DNA of 64,000 bases, taken from the NCBI GenBank assembly GCA_011109175.1, contig RDEW01000006.1, positions 657,232-721,231 on the forward strand. The letters are read 5' to 3'. Source of the stretch: Dicyema japonicum (taxonomy: Eukaryota > Dicyemida > Rhombozoa > Dicyemidae). The position numbers and the translations under genes were made by a program. The notes under the pieces are model-generated. The model searched no databases. It saw nothing but the letters and a program-made list of their open reading frames with translations, and was not told where the DNA came from. Shown here piece after piece: positions 52,814 through 63,460 of this stretch (within the stretch, counting starts at the first letter, position 1; each line of letters starts with the position of its first letter).

Positions 52814-55800
52814 ATGTCCGACGTTGTAAAAAACGGAGATAATTCTGAATGGTCTCTTTTAAACGTAAAAGTGCAATTTCCAAACAACAAACAGTCCGAA
52901 TATATGGTCCAAGTCATTATGTATAAAAGATAGTTTCAAATGAACTTATTCTCGACTTACGCCAGTCTATTATTGACAATCAAATTAACCGCACGTGCTT
53001 CGCTCTTTACTACAAAGACAAGGAATTGGACAGATTTGAAGAAGTTGGAAAAACAGAACTTGAAAATGGCTCAGTCATTAAATGTGTCGATGGTCTGCTT
53101 TTCCTCTCCAATTTTAGTTCCCTACAATCTGAGGGAAGCACGTGCCCACTTTAGACATATCCGGGAATTTTTGTTCTCTAGTGACCAAGAAGCCTTCATG
53201 GGAACCCGGGGTCAGTCTCTGTCTACTATTTCCAAGATCTTCAAAGAGGGTATGCTTGAAAATGAATTATTCAGAAAATTCCGATAATCAAATAATTGAT
53301 TATCTCCTACCAGGAAGCGACAAGAAGTCTGTACCTTTCACGGCTCTTTATCCTCTATCCACCAACAAAAAATGTTTCAAAGTCCTCAGTCTGAGCGCTT
53401 GGAATCCTCCCCCATCAAACCGCCAATTAAAGGGTAGATTGACCTCTCATTTAAGGGGATCTATTCTACATGTTTGTGGTCACAAATGACGACAGGAAAA
53501 TACACATTACTGCCTGCGTAGATGGATTTTATGCAAATAAGTGATGATGGTTAGTTATTTTAGTTCTACTGACGACACCTTCTCTCCTACTCCCATAACA
53601 AAGTCTCCTCCTTACCATTCTCTAATTGATCTGTTTTCCAATGTAGTTAATTTCTCATTATGAGATTTCTGACCATTTCAAGCGTTCGTTTAATGCTCTG
53701 GTGGAACGAAATAAATCCAGAGACCCTTTAGAAACAGTGCCCACTCCCATTCAGACATATCCGTGGTTCAGTCCAGACATTTCCCACACTCAGGACTATC
53801 TGAGGGCTGAGGATGGTTCCCATGCTGTGATTATTCCTAGGATTTGGTCATCGTTTGGGATTTGAGGAGAATTTGCCTTGCAATGTGAGGAATTGGAATG
53901 AAGAGTATCAATCTAGCAGGGATGTCCCTACGAGACGTTGACTGAGAAAGTAGCACGTGACAGGATTACTTTTAGAGTATTTATTTGTTATATTTTAGGT
54001 TTACTGTGAGATGATCGCCACTGCTGTATTGGGGTGCTGTGACGCTTTTAATGGGAGTTTGATGGCAGTCAACCACAGTCAGGAGGAAAAGTAGCTTGTT
54101 CATTGATTTAAAAGTAATAATGTGTACTTGTGGAATAATTTGTTCATTTCCATGGCCTACGATGTGGCCAAAGTCTTCACTCAATTAGGTGGGGATTTAG
54201 CTGCCCATTACGCCCAGGTTTTGTGAGATATTATTAAAGAATTTGGACCTCCAGGGAATATCCGCAGTCTCCTCTATAGACAACACGGGAATCCATACGC
54301 TAGGGACTGTTATTGTTGACTACTGTGGAAAGCGGATGTGTGCCCAATCTATGATTGCTGGTATCATTATTTCTAATTGTCAGGTATTATGGAAAAAATG
54401 GAGAAATTGGTTGTGTACGGATTGTGTGAAAGCGGAGAGACCAAAGTCATCAAATCCAACGAGGATTTTAATAATAAAGTGAATTTGGTTGTTTATTCAA
54501 GTTGGAAGTACTTTGTGATAATTTTGGATTGTGCAGACACAAAGTATGGAACTATGAGGGAGAAGAACAAGTTGAAGTTATTCCGTCCGCTGAATGTAAA
54601 GGAATTATTGGATTTGACTCTCGCTATTACATTCTCGACCTCAGTCGGTTCTTTCCTGCTGATATAAATTATCTTGCTGGTCTGTATGGCTATTCACTAA
54701 TAGACGATGTCCCCTTTGACCAGTTTAGTGAGGAACTGAAGCTAGGGGATTTCCTAGAAGCCACGTGCATAAACTGTGTTCTATCCGTAATGAGCTGGTC
54801 TCCTATTTTATCAGGTCAATATCTCATAATATTTAAGCCATAAAAAAGAAGAGTTAATTCAGGCATATGTTAAAATTAAAGAAGTCAAGGGAGTCGATTC
54901 CAGTTCTGATGATTCTGAATGCTTAAAAGAAGCGCTTAAGGAAATCGGATCCCTTTCTGAATCAGATCTGAAAATTGGGTTCAATCCTGACTTGTACCTG
55001 CAAAGTGTAAGGTGTGTGGAGGTTTGGCTTCAATTATAATATTAGGGCGATGATCTGGAAGCACAAAAACGACTAAACAGAGAAATCTGCCATTTTCTAG
55101 TGATTTATCAAATCCCTTATCTCGTGAGTGGGTGTCTTACTCTTAGGTTGACTTTTTGATGGAGGAGTCTGTTTATTCTGGGGAGGAGTTAGTTCAGTCT
55201 ATGCATTTAATGTATTTCGTGTTTATATTTGCAGGGGGATTAATGTACGCTATTTAGGTGAAGTAGCCCGTCTGGCTGAACAACGGAAGTTGTCGTTTAT
55301 CACGGTAGTCTGGTGTTTGTTATGTAAAGGAGAGTTGCATCTACCAGATGATCTCAAGAGCGGTTAAACACGTGTTCAAAAAACTCATGGATAAGGTCCC
55401 GGCCTCACAGAGGGCGACCTCGATAGTGCATATTTTAAACTGCTTTTTGTTCCGTGATACTACCAGACGGGGGAAGAAAGGAAAACCGAAAATCTCTGTT
55501 GTTATTGGTGGACTTGATTATGGGACATTTTGGGACTCTATTAAGTCAGAAGTTACCGACTACTTTGGATATGATTTGGAAAATGTCGATTTTTGCTCGA
55601 GAATTGTTTTGCTGAGGCTGTTCTGCACTACTTTGGGGATCAAAATCAAATTTAATAATTATTCTGGAATATTCGAAAAGCTAACGTCGCCTCCATTTGA
55701 GCCTCTGTTTGTGGAAGATGACATTATTGGTCTGTTTCCCCGTGTAAAATACCCTGCTCTTTCAGTAACGATGAGACTTATTGTAGTTAATTGATAGTTC

Positions 55801-56784
55801 TCAATCCATTGTAAAGGCGAAGTGGTTGATTAAAAATGGGAACATACAGGATGGGTACAATCTAATGAATGAAACTATGCTTGTCATCAATGAAGTCTTC
55901 GGACCGATGCATTCTCAAAAGGCTTTAATTCTTTCTTTGTTGGCCCGCGTTAATTATGTAATGGGGGAGTTCACTACTGCCTTTGAAATCCAACGACATG
56001 TTTCTTTTATGTATGAACGACTTACTGGAATCGACTCCTTTGAGACTATCTCATCACTCGTTGTTTTTTTATTAATTTTGTAGAACTTTTTAGCGCTGTA
56101 CTCTTTTGCTGTCGGGAAGGCTGAGTTGTGTCTACGTCTGCTTATGAGGATTAGATATCTCAGTCTATTTTACTGCACCGAGGAGAATCCTCGCTTCTTT
56201 ATGATTGACGTTGTCTTTAGGTCTCATTTTCTTAGACGTGCATTGGTTTGGTGTTGCTGAACTGGGGATGGCGGATTTTGCTGAAAAGTATTTTTCTCAT
56301 GCTTGTGATATTGCCGTTCAGTTTGATAATTTGATTGTAAGTGTCAAATTCGCATTTTTGCTATCTCTGAAGGCTCAATCTCTCGCATATATCAGATTGT
56401 ACAGAGAAGCCATTTGTTGTGAACAGAGAGTGCGAGTGATTTACTCCAAGGAGGTTGCAAGTGTGCTTTATATTAGCTTGGGGACGATAATGTTATGACA
56501 GATTCTTCTCGTCAGAGACTCCGAGATTATACGAACCACGCAGTCGAACAAAAACGGATGATTAATTCTAACAAGACACCGGATTCGTCTATGATTGTGT
56601 CGGATATGACCAAGTTTCATTTATCGAAGGTTTTGTGCCTTAGTCATCTCAATTTCATTTATGGAATCCGTTATGATTAGTTGGCTTAATGTTACTATGT
56701 TTTAGTGGCACTGGGAGTGATAATGTGGAACAGAAAGTGGACCAGTCTGTTATTGATCAGACCATTACTGAAGATGTAGAGTAA
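52814..56784 (+). CDS. CLUH: Clustered mitochondria protein (CLU/CLUH)
   Basis: CLU/CLUH binds mRNAs for mitochondrial proteins and controls mitochondrial distribution. The start [20 protein letters not shown] leads into the ubiquitin-like N domain ([40 protein letters not shown]). Next: [58 protein letters not shown] plus VDYCGK and [20 protein letters not shown] (the CLU domain). Then [39 protein letters not shown], and TPR-like segments ([40 protein letters not shown]). Each matches human CLUH in order. Introns are 22-27 nt with one of 39 nt. The last exon joint is uncertain: [18 protein letters not shown] with the stop at 56782-56784 is preferred. About 1.2 kaa. Confidence 0.9.
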
Positions 56785-56989
56785 TTCTCATTATTTCTGT
56801 TACTAATCATTTTAACATTCTTTTTAATCAATAAAATTCGATTTTCTTCGCAAAGTTAATCGCATTCGATATGAGGGGCTCTTGGTTTTTCGTTGGTTGC
56901 TTTCAAAGCTTGTATGTAGAGCAATTTTGCCTACGCTGATAGCATAGCTACGACCCAAATTGGGGGTTGTGAAGCGGCAGATCATACTG
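56785..56989. other. Short spacer
   Basis: No feature recognised between the CLU stop and the R2-like fragment. Confidence 0.3.
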
Positions 56990-57880
56990 TCCGTACATTC
57001 ACTGAAAAGAACGAGAACATTTCTCATTTAATCGTCAAAATTGATATCAAAAACGCCTTCAACAAGATACGGTGTGATACATTTCTGGAGGATTGCTTTA
57101 CATTCTACCCATCATTGTACAGCTATTTTCATAGCTCATATGGAAAACCTTCCGACCTGGTACACGGTCAATGCTTCATTCCATCGTCCTCTGGTGTCCA
57201 ACAAGGAGACACACTGGGCCCTGCCTTGTTCAGCCAGGGAATTGCCCGTATCACGGAATATTGTTCTACTTCTCTGAAAGTATGGCATTTGGACGATTGC
57301 ACCATGGCTGGCACGACCGAGGGTGGGACCAAGTGACCTTACCCTTTAGCTTTGGTGAATTGGGAATCCTTGCCCCCGTATCTGTCGTCCTTGTGCTCCA
57401 GCCGACTGCTGATCAGGATGATTTTCCAACTCCTAACAGAATCGTCTGAAATCACGATTCCTGAGCAGTAAGACCGTTAAAGGACTATCTGCGAAGATAA
57501 ATATGAGAGGGTTCTGAACCAATAAACCAACACCTACGTGCCTGCTTAATCACTGGAAGATGCGAATGGAATGGCGCTTGGATCAGTGCCCTCACCGTTG
57601 GTAGCGTCGGGACCCATCTTGATGACGATAATGTCCGCATCGGTATCTCCATCAGATTTGGACTAATATTTGTCAGACTCACAAGTGTCGGTGTGGTGGT
57701 ACCGTCGACTGTTATGGACATCTTGCCCTTTTTTGTAGAAGTGCAGGACGATTCCCAAAACATAAGGCGATCAACGGAATTGTTAAGCGAGCCCTGGAGT
57801 CTGCTGGATACCCCTTTATACTTGACATGTTGGCTTGGACAAAGGAGACGGAAAACGGCCTGACGCAACTCAACGTCGAT
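56990..57880 (+). mobile_element. R2-like element fragment: RT motifs A-C plus CCHC
   Basis: Reads LIVKIDIKNAFNKIRCDTFL (motif A), SSGVQQGDTLGPALFSQGIA (motif B) and LKVWHLDDCTMAGT (motif C, HLDD). After a deletion come CHKCRCGGTVDCYGHLALFC (complete CCHC: C, C, H, C) and VKRALESAGYPFILD. The catalytic endonuclease segment is missing. Confidence 0.78.
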
Positions 57881-58539
57881 TATGTCTGCGGAAACAACTT
57901 TTGATTGATTTTTTTGTTTTAATAAATTAATAAGTCAACAAATTGTCATGTGTTAAATAGTGGGAGATAGACTGGACTCTTGATACATAAGTGATCGAAT
58001 GCAGTGTGTAAGGCCAGTTAGTAATAGTGCTTGGCCAATCTTCTGATTCTTCTAAGTTCGATGAGATTTGACTGAGCAAATCGTAAGGGGAAATGCGTTT
58101 TCAATTATGACAGCAGCCAGCAGTTTCTAACTGTTAGTTTTTGTGTTATAATTAATTGTTCTTTATACGCAGAACTGATGATTTGAAGTAAAAAATTGTG
58201 ATGGATGACTTTGAGAGTCAAGACGTTATGGGATTTGATATGAATAGTTGATTAAGACGTCCAGATGCTTCTACAATTTCATGGTAGCTTGGAATTATAT
58301 TATGCTGCAACTATCATGCAGTTAACATATATCAAGACGAGAGTATCTTCAGAATGGGGAGATGAGAAACCTTCTCGTGGAGAAGGGGGACCTTATTTCT
58401 TACATACTGCCAAAAAATCGGGCAATTCTCATCTTCCAGCATCCAACGGGATACCCTTCCAATTGGCAAATGGCAGTTCAACATTTAGCTTTAAGCAGAA
58501 ATTTATTTGCCCTCGATCTCTGCAAGTGAGGGAAACCGG
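57881..58539. other. Unassigned region with a possible small gene
   Basis: MDDFESQDVMGFDMNS starts at 58201. Possible short introns follow, then a 93-codon frame (58265-58546). I could not assemble a convincing protein. Confidence 0.25.
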
Positions 58540-58605
58540 TGGGTAGTAAGAAAGTCACAACCAAGAGTGGACGCTCTAAGAGATCTGTCAGGTGTATGTG
58601 CTGTG
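58540..58605 (-). mobile_element. LINE 3' end scrap, 'DLWE..P' family
   Basis: Minus strand LTDLLERPLLVVTFLLPTGF. Same family as 8425-8690, without the AT tail. Confidence 0.5.
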
Positions 58606-58689
58606 GCACTGAACTCGAATGCGGACCCAGACAAGAGATGGTTCGTCTTTGGTCATAAAAAAGCTGAAAGGATAGAGCGGCAGAGATTT

Positions 58690-58930
58690 ATTAATTTAAC
58701 CCCAAGCCTACAGAATATGATAAGTCCAGCACAAACAATCACAACTATTTAATCGAGGGAAGGAACCCAAGGGGGAACGTCTGCTTGTGCCGATCAAATC
58801 AATCCTCCAGTGGTCCATTGCAAGTCCGCCCTCTTCTATTTTCATCACACGTCCTACCGTCGCAGACATCACTTCATTCTTAGGAGGAAGAGTTTTCATA
58901 ATGGTGATCTTCACCAGTGGATTTGGTCAG
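58690..58930 (-). repeat. Repeat family X, longest copy
   Basis: A minus-strand frame of 68 codons reads MKITIMKTLPPKNEVMSATV then GRVMKIEEGGLAMDHWRIDL and ends with a GTTGTGATTGTTTGTGCTGG trailer. Homologous to 34770-34960 and 52010-52135. Family unknown. Confidence 0.55.
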
Positions 58931-59026
58931 GGAGAAGGCAGAGGTGAAATCTACAAATCAAAGTTTAGTTATATTACATAAAAACGCAAATTAAAATTTA
59001 TTATAATTATTTTTGAATAATTTCTC

Positions 59027-59927
59027 ATGTGTAATTATTTGAATGAATTTCTTGATAACGAATTGGCTGTTGTGAAGGGTTTATTTGATTGCGGAATAAA
59101 CGTGTCGACATTTGACAATAAATTTGTTTCTATAAATATCGATATCGAAACCAGCAAATTTGTGAATGTTCAGGTCCCCCCTTTGATTCTCACTTGCAAA
59201 GTCCCGATTTTGTACCCGGTTGAACTCCCGGATTATAAGATTCAGTGGAAACACAATAATATTGATTTATTAATTATGGATTTTTATAAATTTCAAGTTA
59301 ACACAAAAAATGATAATAATTTTGACCAAAAAATTTTCGAAAGTGTTGACTGGTTAACCCAAAATTTAAATAAATATTTTTTCGAACCAAAAATTAATGA
59401 CAGCGTTAAGATTGAGAATTCCGATCTTTCTTCGGAAAATGTTATTTTTCTCTTAATTTTTAAAGGCTGATGTTAGAAATGACTCGAAATACAGCTTTAG
59501 CAGGATATGGATATACAGTCATCACATCTATAACTCCGCCAAACGAAGTCACATCGTAAAAAACGTAGTAAATGTGTATATTTTTGGCAGGGATCTTGAC
59601 CTGGACGGATTTTCTGTTCCTGGGAAACCCGGATTATTTCCGTTGAGGGGAGAAAGAATGGATTGATAAATTTTGGAAGGACCTTAGCGGTTTTGAATTG
59701 GAAGAGGATCACAATGAGAGAAAAAGAGGAGTTTGAGAATTTGACGGTCGAGGAATTTTCAGGAAAGAAAAATTTTCAGTGAATTTAAAAGAAATGGACT
59801 TTACTTCAAAATGTGGAGTAAACAGGCACGTGGATATTGGTCGTTTGGGGGAATATTTGAGTGAACTGGGAGTGAGTCATATATTGTTACTCTATTTGGG
59901 TTTGATTATAGAAAAAAAGATAAATAA
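59027..59927 (+). CDS. RWDD2: RWD domain-containing protein 2 homolog
   Basis: RWDD2 proteins combine an N-terminal RWD domain (ubiquitin-conjugating-enzyme-like fold) with a C-terminal DUF1115 region; molecular role unknown. Seen here: MCNYLNEFLDNELAVVKGLF, VPILYPVELPDYKIQWKHNN (RWD YP..P core) and ESVDWLTQNLNKYFFEP. A 25-nt intron follows, then [64 protein letters not shown] and MDFTSKCGVNRHVDIGRLGE followed by YLSELGVSHILLLYLGL. These parallel human [30 protein letters not shown] and the RNDYH..LGQFLEFL end. One base is missing at 59631-59632 and probably one in A7 59912-59918, which would place the stop at 59925-59927. The intron near 59575 is ambiguous (23 nt with a slip, or only 15 nt). 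Confidence 0.8.
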
Positions 59928-60187
59928 TTTTATACCTTCGCGACCCACCGGGGGTCATTTTTATGATTGCAAGGTCAATTTTTCTCTAGGAACAATGTGT
60001 CCTCCTAGAGCAGCGTTTCTCAGCGGGGTCCCTGGGACCAAGAGAATAACTGATTGTGCTGGGGGCTATGACTTAAGGATAATTATGGACGTACGCAACT
60101 GACCTTCTCGTCGCTTGTGGAGCACCACTGAGAATTAATGAGATGTCTGCACGCTCTCCTCGAGGATGCGATTTTTGAGTGTTTAAG
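59928..60187. other. Spacer
   Basis: The frame continues open to 60102 only because of the A-run slip; its composition changes and no conservation is seen. It is treated as non-coding. Confidence 0.35.
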
Positions 60188-60375
60188 TCTCTGCTTCAGT
60201 TAACTCCTTTTTCTTTCTTTTACTTCTCTTTTTCATTTGTTCTACTAAAGTCGGGTCACGTGATCCGTATTATGTGGTGCCCACTGTCATGGTAGGACGG
60301 AAGGATCGTTCGATCCCCCTCGCTCACTGGAGGGTTTCCCACGACTGAAGGTTTTCTTTCCGTTGGTTTAGATGG
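60188..60375 (+). mobile_element. SINE, partial copy 4
   Basis: GTGGTGCCCACTGTCATGGT..CTCGCTCACTGGAGGGTTTC..CCACGACTG matches the SINE body (CGCCCAGTGCCAGG..CCACTGGAGGGGTTTCCACGACTG). The tail is missing. Confidence 0.55.
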
Positions 60376-61389
60376 ACTTGCGTGTCACTAGACTTCCTAC
60401 GTGGCAACATTAGTTCATTTAAAGTGTTCCAAAAAGACATGCAAGCTCCTTCCCATCATGCAGGTATGGAGACGTGGGTGGTGTCTTATTTTCCCTCCCG
60501 GAGTGACGATGAGCAAATTCCAGGAATTCTGATTAAATTTACCGAACTACAAAGCTTTCTCTTCTGCCATTCAGTAGACCTGGTCAGCAGTGTCTTGGAT
60601 AACATATCCGACCTTTCCCCTCGACGATCAACTGGACCAACTAACTCTAAAAATCCGCCTATCGTCTCTCCGAAAGACAATTTGCACTCTCCCTTCACCA
60701 TAATTTTTCCGCCGCTACCGTCTTGATATCATTTACTGCTCCAGTCTTTAGCAACTTGATCGGAAAGGGCCCTGTCAAAGCCTGGTGACCCCTACTACCT
60801 CGCCGGATGTCTCTTTTCCCTTCTTCTTTTGGAGCTGTCATTTTCGGGATATTATATATGACTTACGTACTGTCCATAACCCAATCATCTTTAGAATTCC
60901 ATGAAAATAAAAGTTAATTCATACATCAAAGACATTGTCAACTTCTCACGTATTTTATCAGACAAGACCTTCACGATTTTCTGATAGAGGATTCCGTTCA
61001 GTAGACGCTGGTCTCATTCACCTCAGTGAGACAAACTCCGAGTTCGCCAAAAAATCATTCTGATGGGCGGCTTCAACGTCTTTGCATCCGGCAACACGGT
61101 TTTCATTTAAACTTGAGTTCGCTTGTTTCTCTTCCCAAGGAAACTTTCTAGTGAAGTCTGTTTCGTACTTACTTTCGCTAATTTGTGGGTTAAATTCAAG
61201 TGTTCAAAGGATCGAGATGTAACCTGGAAAATAAAAAAACGTACATTAAATGCCTTTTTCAGAAAACGAATGGAAGATATTGTCCCAGATGTTCGAACTA
61301 CGGACATATGCTTTCTTGATTACTGAAAGATCAAATAAGGGAGTCCCAAGCGACAAAAAGACGCTTCTGGGCAAGTTCGCGACAGATTG
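60376..61389. other. Unassigned region
   Basis: Frames at 60382-60726 (115 codons, MSLDFLRGNISSFKVFQKDM) and 61123-61326 are not recognised. They may belong to the 5' part of the R2-like element that follows. Confidence 0.25.
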
Positions 61390-62345
61390 ATCCTTGACAG
61401 GCATGTTGGACTTTTTATGGTTAAAATTGTCTCCTGCTTCCCAAGATGCTTTTCAACTTCCGAAGTTCCCCTTGTTATGATGAAGAGGATCTCCGATCTT
61501 TCTTTGATAATAAAATTAAGTCAACCTTCAAGCGATTTAAATATACATTTGGTGACTATGAATGCAACTTTGCATGTTTGTGTTGGAGGATTGGGAATTA
61601 CCGTACCTTTGGATGCCGCATTAAGTGAATAATTGTCCTCTTATAGATCCTCGAAGAATTTGATCCTCAGCTCTTATTCCGGACTGAATGTATCGATGAC
61701 ACAATCCAGAGCTATGGACTTGTGAAGGACCGTTATCTTCCGGAGAGCGGCGTTAATCAGAAAGCGTATTCGGGGCGTGTCTTTGAAAAAAAGAGGGAGA
61801 GCATTGGGGATGCGAGAAGACTTGCATTACTCAAAACAGTTAACTGCCATTCAGCAGGTTTCTGGCTGAACGCCTATCCTTGTGCCGAGAGTGGCAACCT
61901 GCTGGATGAAAGGGAGTGAGAATAGCCACCTCGCTACGTCTTGGTCTTAAAGTGTGTGCGGAGCCAAAATGTCGCTGTGGACATTTGATCGATCCATATG
62001 GCTACCGTCCACTGTCATGCAGGTTGAGCGTGGATCGTTTCCCAAGGCATTCTGTCTCGACGTGACGTTGAAAAACGCACTTTCTTTAGCTAACCACCAC
62101 TGCACTACAGGTCTCACCGGAGAAGATGAAAAACGCCCCTATAGAATGAAAACATTCCCTTTTGCTAATGGTCGGAACCTGGTTTGGGTCGCTACATGGA
62201 TTGATGCATACTCTCCGAAGAATCTGGCCCCTTCAGTATCGGATCCAGGCCATGTTTCTAAACAAGCCGAGGACCAGAAGAGAAGGAAGTATAGAATGAA
62301 GATCACTTGTTTTCCCATTTGCTGTTGAGACATCAGAAATCCTTG
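61390..62345 (+). mobile_element. R2-like element fragment: RT thumb to endonuclease
   Basis: NFRSSPCYDEEDLRSFFDNK, then HVCVGGLGITVPLDAALSE, AKCRCG-type CCHC (EPKCRCGHLIDPYGYRPLSC, all four ligands C, C, then Y in place of H, C), then degenerate nuclease (RPYRMKTFPFANGRNLVWVA; FPFAVETSEI). Many frame changes. A second RPDG-type nuclease site is destroyed (EKRPYR). Confidence 0.72.
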
Positions 62346-62460
62346 GGCCACCACGACCACGGTAAAACAAAGCTAATTATCACGTGATCCCGGTACATTC
62401 CAACAGCGACCTCATCTTTGCCCAATGTTCTTCCCTCGTGCCCGGGCATGAACATACAGG
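62346..62460 (-). mobile_element. LINE GIT-type 3' end
   Basis: Minus strand REEHWAKMRSLLECTGIT then tandem stops, with a CTAATTATCACGTGATCCCG context on the plus strand. Best-preserved copy of the C-terminal signature. Confidence 0.75.
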
Positions 62461-62664
62461 ACGACTGACTGAATTTCAGGCTCACATTCACGTTTAGTCT
62501 CATAAGGGTCTCCAGGGACGTAGGTCCGGTTCGGTGATCTTCACAAATCCAACACTCCGTAACTCTGTAAGCCCTCGTTAGCATTTCCTAAATTTTCCTT
62601 ATATTTGTCCAAATATTGACGGTTTTTTTGTTGAAGTGGTGACGTCGTCTGCTCACCTCCGACG

Positions 62665-62895
62665 TTGCTTTATTTTTGATTGGTGACGTGCTTCTGTTTT
62701 TTCCCTGGAAAAATTATGTCTTTATCATGCTTAAATTCAAACTCTTTGTTCACCATCGCCAGATACAACGTTAAGGCTCTCATCTCTAATCAAAGAGAGA
62801 ACAACTATCTGTGCGAGGATGGCGAGGAGGATGGCTGTAAAGCATGGCTCAAGGGAAACCCTTTTAGGCTACGAGATGGAGCTTTAAACTAACTA
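62665..62895 (+). mobile_element. RTE-like nuclease start fused to a 3' piece (internally deleted twin of 6441-6950)
   Basis: MSLSCLNSNSLFTIARYNVK, then NQRENNYL, then CEDGEEDGCKAWLKGNPFRL. Both halves match 6441-6950, but the internal deletion is larger here. Confidence 0.7.
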
Positions 62896-63460
62896 ATATG
62901 GACGGTCCCCACGAGGCGCATGCATATGCGAAACATGGCTCGATGTACTGTCTGTACACGTTCATACGGACTAGGTGAGTACCAATCTTCCATATTCCCG
63001 ATAAACTTTTTAATACCTTCAGTTTCTTCTCCCATTTCAATAGAGTGTTTGCTACATGTGGTCAGACAGAGATGCATATCAAGTGTCACACCCAAGATTC
63101 CTTTGACATCTGTTGAAAGGGATGTCGACCTTGTTTAACTTCAACGTGACTGTTATCCTTTCAAATTTTTTGTCTGAAGTAAAAAAGGGACGTGGTCGAC
63201 TTCCCGTCATTCACCATGAGCCGGTTTTCCATTATCCAGGCGTTAAGCCGGTCCAGGTTAATTTTGTATTTTCTGGATGTCCGATCTCCCAAAGTCAAAA
63301 CATATCATTTACATAAGAGAGTAGAACATCATTATCATATTCAAAAAGTCGGGAGATCGACCAGAAAGAAGTTAACAAGAGCAGGAAATAAGGAGATCCT
63401 TAAGATACTCCGTTGGGGAGTAGACGAGTTCAGACTTCCGAGGAAAACACCTTAACGCAA
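62890..63460 (-). mobile_element. CR1/Jockey-like LINE RT fragment
   Basis: Right to left: LLPNGVS.GSPYFLLL (motif B), FEYDNDVLLSYVNDMF (motif C, YVND in place of YADD) and MGVTLDMHLCLTTCSKHSIE (motif E), ending at 62890 directly next to the RTE-like fragment. Same family as 3600-5065. Confidence 0.72.

Noticed and set aside
59928-60102. C-terminal extension of RWDD2 to 60102
   Set aside because: It depends on reading through an A7 run; one added A gives a natural stop at the expected protein end.
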